23,164 bases of DNA from Armatimonadota bacterium. Its GTDB lineage: Bacteria > Armatimonadota > UBA5829. The position numbers and the translations under genes are program-made. The stretch spans positions 1 through 23,164 of the forward strand of contig JAEWSK010000283.1 in NCBI GenBank assembly GCA_023398345.1. The letters run 5' to 3'. Under the pieces are notes generated by a model. It saw only the letters and a program-made list of their open reading frames with translations. It had not been told where the DNA came from and made no database searches. Shown here piece after piece: positions 1 through 6,729 of this stretch; the stretch's first letter is position 1, and every line of letters starts with the position of its first letter.

Positions 1-62
1 GATGCAATAATTAGGAATGCAAATACAAGTGTCGCCAATAATTGCCGAATTCGCCTTCCCAT
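1..62 (-). CDS. Secreted or membrane protein, N-terminus only (cut by window edge)
   Basis: On the minus strand an ATG at 62-60 is preceded by a GGAGGTG Shine-Dalgarno at 74-68, five bases away. Twenty codons stay open to the window edge and read MGRRIRQLLATLVFAFLIIA. This is a short basic start (R3, R4, R6) followed by a hydrophobic run, the form of a signal peptide or first membrane segment. Nothing can be said about the mature protein. It lies downstream of, and on the same strand as, the secreted protein at 306-1973, so both may concern the envelope. The call rests on the ribosome-binding site plus the signal-like composition. Confidence 0.6.
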   Translation of the reverse strand, partial: MGRRIRQLLATLVFAFLIIA

Positions 63-74
63 ACGTTCACCTCC

Positions 75-305
75 AGAAGTCATTAAGTGTATCGCAGTGT
101 TGTCTGGAGATATATACCAAAATGCGCGTGCCCGCAAACGGGGGAATTACATGTTTTGTCATGAAAGCAACATTTCTTAATGCACCGCAGCCACATATCG
201 CGCTAAAATAGTGCTAACAAGCTATAGCTATGTGCGTGCCGGGCAGGATTATGCAGCACTATGTGTGATGGCTAGGTGCATATCGTGACAAGCGCGCACA
301 AGGTG
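75..305. other. Intergenic stretch without a supported gene
   Basis: I see no convincing gene here. An open frame on the plus strand at 17-211 has no ribosome-binding site and ordinary non-coding composition. On the minus strand a TATATA-rich box near 110-116 lies about 15-17 bases downstream of a TTGCGG-like hexamer and could be a weak promoter for the partial gene at the left edge. A small hairpin (CCCG, loop CAAA, CGGG) sits at 131-142, and AGCTATAGCT at 220-229 is a perfect palindrome. None of these is strong enough for its own call. Confidence 0.5.
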
Positions 306-1973
306 TTAGTCTCGCCACAAAAACACACGGCCCGATTCCGGCAGCATGTCTATTTCTGCGCAACTGTCCAAAGCATTTAGTTCACGACCATAAACAACAT
401 CGTAAATCCGACCATCTCGCAGCGTTGGGACAAGCAAAGACGCTTTGACCTTTGTCGGATTGAGCACGACCATGCCGTTTTCAAATGCTCTATAAAGCAT
501 ATCTCCGATCGGTTTCGCAGCACTTAGAGGTTTGCCGAGGTGAATAGAGCTCGCCCATTTTTCTTTGTTTGTAAAATCGGCAGCGAGCCAGTCATAAAGG
601 CGGGCGTAGGCATATGCGCAAGACGCACAACTACTGCAAAGAATTACAGGCGCTTTGCCGCGGCGAACTGCTTCGGCGTGCTCCTTTACGGCATATTGCA
701 ACTCGGCCCAATCGCTGAAATCGGCGCAGTCCCACACTTGAGCATCGCAATACGACCAATGCAAAGGCGCGATGCCGCTGTCACGCATTACGATCTTATC
801 GTCGCCAAATGTCTTGACGAGTTTGTAAATCTCGCGCTGGAGCAGTTCGTATGCCTCTGTGTTTGTTTTTGCCGCGTCGGTATGCGAGTGCTTGCAAAGT
901 GTCGCGCCAAAACAATCTCGGATAGGGCTTGCTCCATCTATAAACACACCGTCAGCACCGAGGTTCATAATATTGCAGACGTCCGTTAGAACGCTCTGGC
1001 GCAGATCGTAATTATGCAAGCATGGCAAATCCGTCGCTCTGCCGTCAAAGTCAACACAAGCCCAATCCGGGTGCTGGGCCAAATCGATATTTTGCATATA
1101 GTTGACACGCACGATAACGCGCGAGCCGGAATCGTGTGCATTTTTAATAATCGAAGTTGACGCTGGCGCGTCTACAATTAGCAGGCCGCTTGTGTTTCCA
1201 ATAAAAGCATCTATATTTCTCAACCAATCAGGGGCGGGCGCACCGTAGTCGATTTTTGCATTTTTAGTAATATAAAATCTTTTTAGTGCGGCAATGGGCT
1301 TCGTGTGGGAGAGTTTCGATAAAGCGGCAGCTTGAGACGCATCTGCTGCGCCTGCCAGCCCAAAACCTATATCGAGAGTCTCGTCAGGCCGCAAAAATCG
1401 AGATTTGGGCAATGCGTTTATATGCGCCTCATCTGACGTATTGCTAAATGTCCCGCTCGTCATCACGAGCAATCCGCCGGATTCGTTCGGCACAAACACA
1501 TCGTCGTTATTTGGCAGTCGGGTGATTTCGTATGTGTCAGATTGTTTCCAACTCCAAAAGTAACAGTCGCGCGATGCGTTAAACTGACCCGTCAGGCCGC
1601 TTGTGACAAACACCGCGTCTACGCCGGGATACGCGTCCACATGCAGTGTCATTTTTCTTTCACCCGGCACGCCGAATGTAATCAATGCGGCAACTGAGTC
1701 TTTTCCTCTGTGCAGTTTTGGTGGAATAGATGACTGGCCGGGGTGAACCCAGCCGGATGGTGAGTTGATGTAGGCAAATAGTTCGCGGCTGGCATATGGC
1801 GTATCAAGCTTGAGCGAACCGTCGGCAAGACGCACAGCGAGAATCTGCGAGCTGACTGAGATTATGACCGAGTCAGATGTCGTGTCCAAACTCGGTACAA
1901 TAGTGACTGCACGCGCCGACGCTGCAACTGCAAGAGTCAGCAAAAGGGTCATGAGAGCGGTTCGGTGAACCAT
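306..1973 (-). CDS. Secreted protein with a glycoside-hydrolase-like TIM-barrel core
   Basis: A 555-residue protein with a clear signal peptide: basic start, hydrophobic core, then SARA with likely cleavage near residue 22. Residues about 25-220 look like a beta-rich N-terminal domain. Residues about 245-480 alternate like a TIM barrel, with DWLRNIDAF, SRVIVRVNY and GADGVFIDG. The last resembles the strand-4 stretch that carries the catalytic Asp in alpha-galactosidase-like and GHL-type hydrolases. The C-terminal part resembles the small beta domain common in such enzymes. I infer a secreted or periplasmic carbohydrate-active protein but cannot name a family or substrate. The start is well fixed: AGGAGG at 1985-1980 is six bases upstream of the ATG, with a sigma70-like promoter before it. 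Several Cys in the barrel (for example CSSCASC) suggest disulphides or a metal site. Confidence 0.8.
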   Translation of the reverse strand: MVHRTALMTLLLTLAVAASARAVTIVPSLDTTSDSVIISVSSQILAVRLADGSLKLDTPYASRELFAYINSPSGWVHPGQSSIPPKLHRGKDSVAALITFGVPGERKMTLHVDAYPGVDAVFVTSGLTGQFNASRDCYFWSWKQSDTYEITRLPNNDDVFVPNESGGLLVMTSGTFSNTSDEAHINALPKSRFLRPDETLDIGFGLAGAADASQAAALSKLSHTKPIAALKRFYITKNAKIDYGAPAPDWLRNIDAFIGNTSGLLIVDAPASTSIIKNAHDSGSRVIVRVNYMQNIDLAQHPDWACVDFDGRATDLPCLHNYDLRQSVLTDVCNIMNLGADGVFIDGASPIRDCFGATLCKHSHTDAAKTNTEAYELLQREIYKLVKTFGDDKIVMRDSGIAPLHWSYCDAQVWDCADFSDWAELQYAVKEHAEAVRRGKAPVILCSSCASCAYAYARLYDWLAADFTNKEKWASSIHLGKPLSAAKPIGDMLYRAFENGMVVLNPTKVKASLLVPTLRDGRIYDVVYGRELNALDSCAEIDMLPESGRVFLWRD

Positions 1974-1996
1974 ATCCGTCCTCCTGATCGACTTCG

Positions 1997-2025
1997 AGTG
2001 TACACGAAAGTGTATTCGAGGTCAA
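1997..2025 (-). promoter_or_regulatory. Sigma70-type promoter for the secreted protein
   Basis: On the minus strand TTGACC (2025-2020) and TACACT (2002-1997) are separated by exactly 17 bases. Transcription would start near 1990, giving a leader of about 17 bases that already holds AGGAGG and then the ATG at 1973. The fit with the gene start is good. It is inferred from the sequence alone. Confidence 0.6.
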
Positions 2026-2090
2026 CTGAGGTTTATGTCGGATTAGGACATCTGCTGTGAGGGTAACAAACTCAAAATAAATTTCGCAGA

Positions 2091-2119
2091 TTGCGCAAGG
2101 CTGGGCTGGATGTTATAAT
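2091..2119 (+). promoter_or_regulatory. Sigma70-type promoter for cdsA
   Basis: TTGCGC (2091-2096) and a perfect TATAAT (2114-2119) are separated by 17 bases. Transcription would start near 2126, about 26 bases before the ATG at 2152. This leaves almost no leader for a TTG start at 2131 and so supports the ATG. It forms a divergent pair with the minus-strand promoter at 1997-2025, leaving about 65 bases between the two -35 boxes where a shared regulator could bind. Confidence 0.7.
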
Positions 2120-2151
2120 GCCCGCAGTGGTTGTATGGAGATGAGCAGGGC

Positions 2152-3051
2152 ATGTTGATACGCATACTGACCGGAGTAGTAGGCATTCCTCTTGCCGTGT
2201 TTCTTATTTTTTTTCCCGGCGGACTGCCGTTTGCAGTCGCAATTGGGGCGATTTCTGTCCTGGGTGCGATGGAGTTCTATCGAGGCGTGCGCAAAATCGG
2301 CGCTCGTCCCGTAGAATGGGCCGGACTTGCCGCAGTAGTATTTTTCGTCGTCTCCTCTACTACTTTCCGATATTCCAACGGAGCTACTGTCGGCGCAATA
2401 TTTCCCACGGTTCTCACTGTGCTATTGATCGCTTCGTTTTGCGTTGAAATGGCGCGTTCAAAGCGAGCGCCTATTCTCAATGTAGGAACCACCCTGTTTG
2501 GCGCGATATATGTCGGATGGCTAATTTCGCATCTCGTCGTTCTCAGAGGGGTTGTGCTGGGCCCAATCCCAGATTCGCCCATGCTCAACACAGTATCAGA
2601 TCCACATTCTGTTCTTATTGGCTCCTATCACGCGGAACTCGGCGCGTGTTTGGTGATGTTAACTTTTGTATGCACGTGGGCATGCGACACATGCGCATAT
2701 TTCTTCGGCAGAGCATTTGGTAAAACTAAGATTGCCCCCAAATTGAGCCCAAACAAGACAGTCGAAGGATCAATTGCAGGGCTGCTTGGGACGATGGCAG
2801 TGGCGATGCTGGCTGGATGGGCAATTCACCTGCCTTGGTATCATGGCTTGGCGCTGGGGACAATATTCGGCGTGCTGTCGCAATTGGGCGATCTTTCGGA
2901 GTCCTCGATCAAGCGTGAGTTGGATATGAAAGATTTCGGGTCAATCGTGCCCGGCCACGGCGGAATACTCGATAGATTCGACGGCCTGCTTTTCACCGGC
3001 CCGGCGGCATATTACTACGCGGTTTTATTCTTGCAGCACTGGCCAAAGTAA
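2152..3051 (+). CDS. cdsA: Phosphatidate cytidylyltransferase (CDP-diacylglycerol synthase)
   Basis: A 299-residue polytopic membrane protein. It makes CDP-diacylglycerol from phosphatidic acid and CTP at the inner membrane, the branch point of phospholipid synthesis. The C-terminal signature of the family is intact: SSIKRELDMKDFG followed by PGHGGILDRFDG. The DTCAYFFGRAFGK and SPNKTVEGS stretches upstream are also typical. About eight hydrophobic segments are visible. The length is normal. A loop around residues 140-165 (GPIPDSPMLNTVSD) looks longer than in the Escherichia coli enzyme. The ATG at 2152 is chosen over an in-frame TTG at 2131 because the promoter ends just before that TTG and GGAG lies at 2137-2140. 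The NamZ-like gene follows after 38 bases and is probably co-transcribed. Confidence 0.95.
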   Translation: MLIRILTGVVGIPLAVFLIFFPGGLPFAVAIGAISVLGAMEFYRGVRKIGARPVEWAGLAAVVFFVVSSTTFRYSNGATVGAIFPTVLTVLLIASFCVEMARSKRAPILNVGTTLFGAIYVGWLISHLVVLRGVVLGPIPDSPMLNTVSDPHSVLIGSYHAELGACLVMLTFVCTWACDTCAYFFGRAFGKTKIAPKLSPNKTVEGSIAGLLGTMAVAMLAGWAIHLPWYHGLALGTIFGVLSQLGDLSESSIKRELDMKDFGSIVPGHGGILDRFDGLLFTGPAAYYYAVLFLQHWPK

Positions 3052-3089
3052 ACGTCCGTCTGCAAAAATCCACGCTCGTTGAGGTTGAC

Positions 3090-4358
3090 GTGAAGCTGGG
3101 AATTGACTTACTTTTGCAAGATTCCACACTCATAAATCAGCTCGATGGTCTGCGCGTGGCTTTGCTTGGGCATCCGGCATCGGTGACACGCGAGTGTCGG
3201 CATACACTGGACGCGCTTTTTGCAAAAACCGAACGTGAACATGTTGTAAGTGCTCCCCAATTATTCCCACACTTAAATGTCACTGCCGCATTCGGCCCGC
3301 AGCATGGCATGCTCGGCGACAAGCAGGACAATATGATCGAGTCGGAAGATTACATTGATCCTCGCTACGGCATGCCCGTGTTTAGTTTATACGGCGACGT
3401 TAGTCGACCGACTGATGTCATGATGGAGACTTTTGACGTGCTGCTCGTCGATTTGCAAGACGTCGGCACTCGCATATACACATTTATCACAACGCTTGGC
3501 TATATGCTCGAAGCATGCGCACAGCACGGCAAGTCAGTATGGGTGCTGGATCGACCAAACCCAATCGGCAGACCGATTGAGGGCACAATCCTAGAACCCG
3601 GATGGGAGAGCTTTATCGGCGTCGGGCCGCTTGCGATGCGGCATGGACTGACGCCGGGAGAGTTTGCGAAGTGGTACGTCGACTATAAAAAACTGACACT
3701 TGACCTGCGGGTTGTCCCGATGGAGATCTACGATTTGGACGCGGGGCCGGGGTATGGTTGGCCAATAAATGAGCTGTCGTGGGTAAACCCAAGCCCGAAC
3801 GCTTCGAGTTTAAACATGGCGCGATGCTTTCCGGGCACGGTGCTCATTGAAGGCACCACGCTTTCAGAAGGGCGCGGCACGACGACAGCGCTCGAAGTAA
3901 TCGGTGCGCCGGACATTAATTTTGATGCAATTTTAAGGCGAATGCGCGCGCTTGCGCCGCAGTGGCTTGTCGGCTGCGCAATAAGGCCGTGCTTTTTTGA
4001 ACCGACGTTTAACAAGCACATGCACAAACTCTGTTTCGGCGTGCATATCCATGCCGATAACTGTCTATATCGTCACTGGGACTTTAAGCCGTATAGAATT
4101 GTCGCACTGCTGTTAAAGGCGCTGCGGCTTGAACGGCCGGACTACCCGATATGGCATGATCTGCCGTATGAATATGAAACGGATCGGCTAGCTATTGACT
4201 TACTGAGCGGCGGGCCGTTTTTGAGACAATGGGTGGATGAGCCCGACGCTCAAATATCGGATTTAGACGCGCGGCTGTGTGAAGACGAACAAAAGTGGGC
4301 CGATATTCGGGCGCCGTATTTGATCTATAAAAAAGACCACAGAGCATCTTATATATAA
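3090..4358 (+). CDS. DUF1343 / NamZ-like exo-beta-N-acetylmuramidase family protein
   Basis: A 422-residue DUF1343 (GH171) protein. Characterised members remove terminal MurNAc from peptidoglycan fragments. Family marks visible: GLRVALLGHPASVT near the start, AAFGPQHGMLGDKQDN at 67-81, DLQDVGTRIYTF, LDRPNPIGR, and the WVNPSPN, PGTVLIEGTTLSEGRGTT block. Two things are odd. There is no signal peptide, although the characterised enzymes are exported. The widespread PEHG motif reads PQHG (Q71), so the acidic residue is replaced, perhaps as in a separate subfamily. It starts with GTG, four bases after GAGGT (3081-3085). Its position behind cdsA suggests cell-envelope turnover or recycling, but with these differences the muramidase activity is not certain. 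Confidence 0.85.
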   Translation: MKLGIDLLLQDSTLINQLDGLRVALLGHPASVTRECRHTLDALFAKTEREHVVSAPQLFPHLNVTAAFGPQHGMLGDKQDNMIESEDYIDPRYGMPVFSLYGDVSRPTDVMMETFDVLLVDLQDVGTRIYTFITTLGYMLEACAQHGKSVWVLDRPNPIGRPIEGTILEPGWESFIGVGPLAMRHGLTPGEFAKWYVDYKKLTLDLRVVPMEIYDLDAGPGYGWPINELSWVNPSPNASSLNMARCFPGTVLIEGTTLSEGRGTTTALEVIGAPDINFDAILRRMRALAPQWLVGCAIRPCFFEPTFNKHMHKLCFGVHIHADNCLYRHWDFKPYRIVALLLKALRLERPDYPIWHDLPYEYETDRLAIDLLSGGPFLRQWVDEPDAQISDLDARLCEDEQKWADIRAPYLIYKKDHRASYI

Positions 4359-4373
4359 TATATAACTTTATGC

Positions 4374-4402
4374 TTGTTTGTTGGTATTGAGTGCGCTAGA
4401 AT
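4374..4402 (+). promoter_or_regulatory. Probable promoter of the hydrogenase operon
   Basis: TTGTTT (4374-4379) and TAGAAT (4397-4402) are 17 bases apart in the 75-base gap before the first hydrogenase gene. The -35 box matches consensus only in TTG, so the call is moderate. Transcription would start near 4409, followed by GGGAGGG and the GTG at 4434. The preceding ATATATAATATATAAC run is A/T-rich and may act as an upstream element. No operator is obvious. Confidence 0.45.
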
Positions 4403-4433
4403 GAGATCGGGTAAATGACGCTGGGAGGGTATT

Positions 4434-4772
4434 GTGATTGAGCCTACGTCAGTGCTTGCAAAACTAAAAAAAGAGCGCAAATCGAATTCGGCCAACAAAA
4501 GTCGTGTGCGCGTCGGCATGGCCACATGCGGCATATCGGCAGGCGCGGATAAAGTATTTGACGAGTTTATGCGCGCGGTTGGCGAAGCGGGGCTGGACGT
4601 TCGCGTAATCCCGACCGGCTGCGTGGGACGCTGTGACCTCGAACCGATGGCCGAAGTGACAAGAGACAACGAACCGCCAGTGCTATATATAAGACTGACG
4701 CCCGAAAGGGCGAGAAAAATTGTCGAAGAGCACTTGGTGGGCGGCAAGCCCGTTGACGAATACTCGCAATGA
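4434..4772 (+). CDS. Small thioredoxin-fold [2Fe-2S] protein of the hydrogenase operon
   Basis: A 112-residue thioredoxin-like ferredoxin, related to the N-terminal domain of HydB/NuoF and to NuoE. Such small proteins often precede trimeric [FeFe] hydrogenase genes. Here MATCGISAGADKV holds C32, and PTGCVGRCDLEP holds C63 and C67. Only three cysteines occur in the whole protein, whereas a classical thioredoxin-like cluster uses four (C-x4-C plus C-x3-C). Either a non-Cys ligand completes the cluster or the cluster is labile. From memory, the TCGIxAGA form is usual in this operon-associated branch, so this is probably not decay. It starts with GTG after GGGAGGG. HydB follows after 34 bases. 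The likely role is as an accessory electron carrier or assembly subunit of the HydABC complex in the cytoplasm. Confidence 0.85.
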   Translation: MIEPTSVLAKLKKERKSNSANKSRVRVGMATCGISAGADKVFDEFMRAVGEAGLDVRVIPTGCVGRCDLEPMAEVTRDNEPPVLYIRLTPERARKIVEEHLVGGKPVDEYSQ

Positions 4773-4806
4773 GCATTTATGTGTGAATGTTGAAAGGTTG
4801 CGAACG

Positions 4807-6609
4807 ATGACCGATCAGCCCAAGCGAAAGATAGTCGTCTGTTCCGGCACGGCATGTACCGATCCGGGCGGAAAACAGTTGGAACCGATAATACATCGGC
4901 TGCTTGCCGAACGACACGCGCAGGACTTTGTTGATGTCGAGGAGGCGGTGTCGTACGGATTGTGCAAGGATTGCCCAATGGTGATCGTCAAACCGGACGA
5001 TATATACTACGGCAAACTCACCGCCGACAAGCTCGCTCGGATTATTGATGAACATGTAATTGGCGGAAAACCTGTCGAAGAACTGCGCGTACCCGATACT
5101 ATCGACACATCGAATATACGACTGCTCGGCAGCGCAGATTTTTTTGGCAAGCAAGTTCGCATTGCCCTGCGCAACTGCGGAATTATAGACCCGGAGTCAT
5201 TTGACGATTATATCGAAATGCGCGGCTACGAGGCGCTCGCCAAAGTGCTGGAGACAATGACGCCGGAGCAGGTGATAGATGAAATCGAGCGATCAGGGCT
5301 GCGCGGTCGTGGAGGCGGGGGCTATAAGACTGGTCTCAAGTGGCGTCAGACTAGATCCGATGTCGAAACAGCTCCAAAGCGCTTTGTAATATGCAATGCA
5401 GACGAAGGCGACCCCGGCGCATTTATGGACAGAAGCGCAATTGAAGGCGATCCGTTCTGTATTATAGAGGCAATGACCATCGGCGGATACGCGATAGGTT
5501 CCGATCAGGGATATGTATACGTCCGCGCCGAATACCCATTGGCAATAAAGCGATTGGAATTTGCCATCGGAGAAGCCCGCAAGCGCGGCCTGCTCGGCAA
5601 AAACATATTCGGCACTGATTTTAGTTTCGATATAGACCTCAAACTGGGCGCGGGGGCGTTTGTATGTGGCGAAGAGACCGCACTGATCGCCTCTATTGAA
5701 GGCAGGCGCGGAATGCCCCGACCTAGACCGCCGTATCCCGCACAAGTCGGCCTTTATGACTGTCCCACTTTAATTAACAACGTCGAGACGTGGGCAAACG
5801 TGCCCGCAATTATTCTCAATGGCTGGGAGTGGTTTTCCAAGCTCGGCACCGAAAAAAGCCACGGCACGAAGGTCTTTGCGCTGGCAGGCAAAATTAAAAA
5901 CACGGGACTTGTTGAAGTTCCGATGGGCACGACGCTGCGCGAGATTATATACGGCATCGGCGGCGGCATTCGCAACGATAAGCGCTTCAAGGCCGCGCAG
6001 ACCGGTGGGCCGTCGGGCGGCTGCATCCCCGAAGAGTTTTTAGATACGCCCGTCGACTACGAATCGCTCTTAAAGGCCGGATCAATGATGGGCAGCGGCG
6101 GAATGATCGTAATGGACGAAGACACGTGCATGGTGGACGTCGCCAAGTTCTTTATGGGTTTCAACCAAGAAGAAAGCTGCGGAAAATGCACGCCATGCCG
6201 TGAGGGAACCAAGCGCATGCTTGAAATTCTTACGCGCATCACTGAGGGCAACGCCTATCCCGACGATCTCGAAAAGCTCGAAAAACTCGCCAAACACATA
6301 AAGAGATCGGCGCTGTGCGGGCTGGGTCAGGCTGCGCCGAACCCAATTTTATCCACGCTGCAAAACTTCCGTGCCGAGTACGAAGCGCATGTCAAAGAAA
6401 AGCGCTGCCCGGCGGGGGTATGCCTGGCGCTGCTCAACTATATAATCGACCCGGACAAGTGCGTCGGCTGCACACTGTGCGCTAAGGTCTGTCCTGTAGA
6501 CGCAATCACAGGCGAGCCGAAAAAGACTCACTTTATCGACCCCGACATTTGCATCAAATGCGGTGAGTGCAAAAAGAAATGTCCCGTAAAAGCGATTTAT
6601 AGGAAGTAA
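4807..6609 (+). CDS. hydB: NAD(H)-binding, FMN-containing subunit of [FeFe] hydrogenase (HydB)
   Basis: A 600-residue NuoF-like subunit that exchanges electrons with NAD(H) through FMN. Domains in order: a thioredoxin-like [2Fe-2S] domain (1-95; C12-x4-C17 and C53-x2-C56); the NuoF core with the glycine-rich GLRGRGGGGYKTG and RAEYP, GAGAFVCGEETAL and RRGMPRPRPPYP; an N3-type [4Fe-4S] site with ESCGKCTPCREG and LCGLG; and a C-terminal pair of [4Fe-4S] motifs (CVGCTLCAKVCP, CIKCGECKKKCP). This is the full layout of bifurcating HydB. The second Cys pair of the N-terminal domain is C-x2-C in YGLCKDCP rather than the usual GC-x3-C. The start is ATG 4807, nine bases after AAAGG. The long open frame upstream of it only overlaps the previous gene. 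The complex is cytoplasmic. Confidence 0.95.
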   Translation: MTDQPKRKIVVCSGTACTDPGGKQLEPIIHRLLAERHAQDFVDVEEAVSYGLCKDCPMVIVKPDDIYYGKLTADKLARIIDEHVIGGKPVEELRVPDTIDTSNIRLLGSADFFGKQVRIALRNCGIIDPESFDDYIEMRGYEALAKVLETMTPEQVIDEIERSGLRGRGGGGYKTGLKWRQTRSDVETAPKRFVICNADEGDPGAFMDRSAIEGDPFCIIEAMTIGGYAIGSDQGYVYVRAEYPLAIKRLEFAIGEARKRGLLGKNIFGTDFSFDIDLKLGAGAFVCGEETALIASIEGRRGMPRPRPPYPAQVGLYDCPTLINNVETWANVPAIILNGWEWFSKLGTEKSHGTKVFALAGKIKNTGLVEVPMGTTLREIIYGIGGGIRNDKRFKAAQTGGPSGGCIPEEFLDTPVDYESLLKAGSMMGSGGMIVMDEDTCMVDVAKFFMGFNQEESCGKCTPCREGTKRMLEILTRITEGNAYPDDLEKLEKLAKHIKRSALCGLGQAAPNPILSTLQNFRAEYEAHVKEKRCPAGVCLALLNYIIDPDKCVGCTLCAKVCPVDAITGEPKKTHFIDPDICIKCGECKKKCPVKAIYRK

Positions 6610-6632
6610 AAGTCCTAAAGCCGACGGACTTT
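6609..6632 (+). other. Stem-loop between hydB and hydA
   Basis: Directly at the end of hydB, AAAGTCC (6609-6615) pairs perfectly with GGACTTT (6626-6632) around a ten-base loop. No T-run follows, so it is not a standard Rho-independent terminator. The rest of the 120-base gap shows no gene. It could slow 3' exonucleases or mark an RNA-processing site that sets the HydB to HydA ratio. That role is speculative. Confidence 0.4.
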
Positions 6633-6729
6633 CTAGGGGAGATAATCGGGATCAAAGCGCAGCATATAAAAATATCGACTTTCCGTTTGCACAACGCGCA
6701 GGATTCGGCGTCAAAATGCGAGGTAACAA

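Noticed and set aside
17..211. Open frame of 64 codons on the plus strand at the left edge
   Set aside because: No ribosome-binding site and no protein-like pattern. It lies across the start region of a better-supported minus-strand gene.
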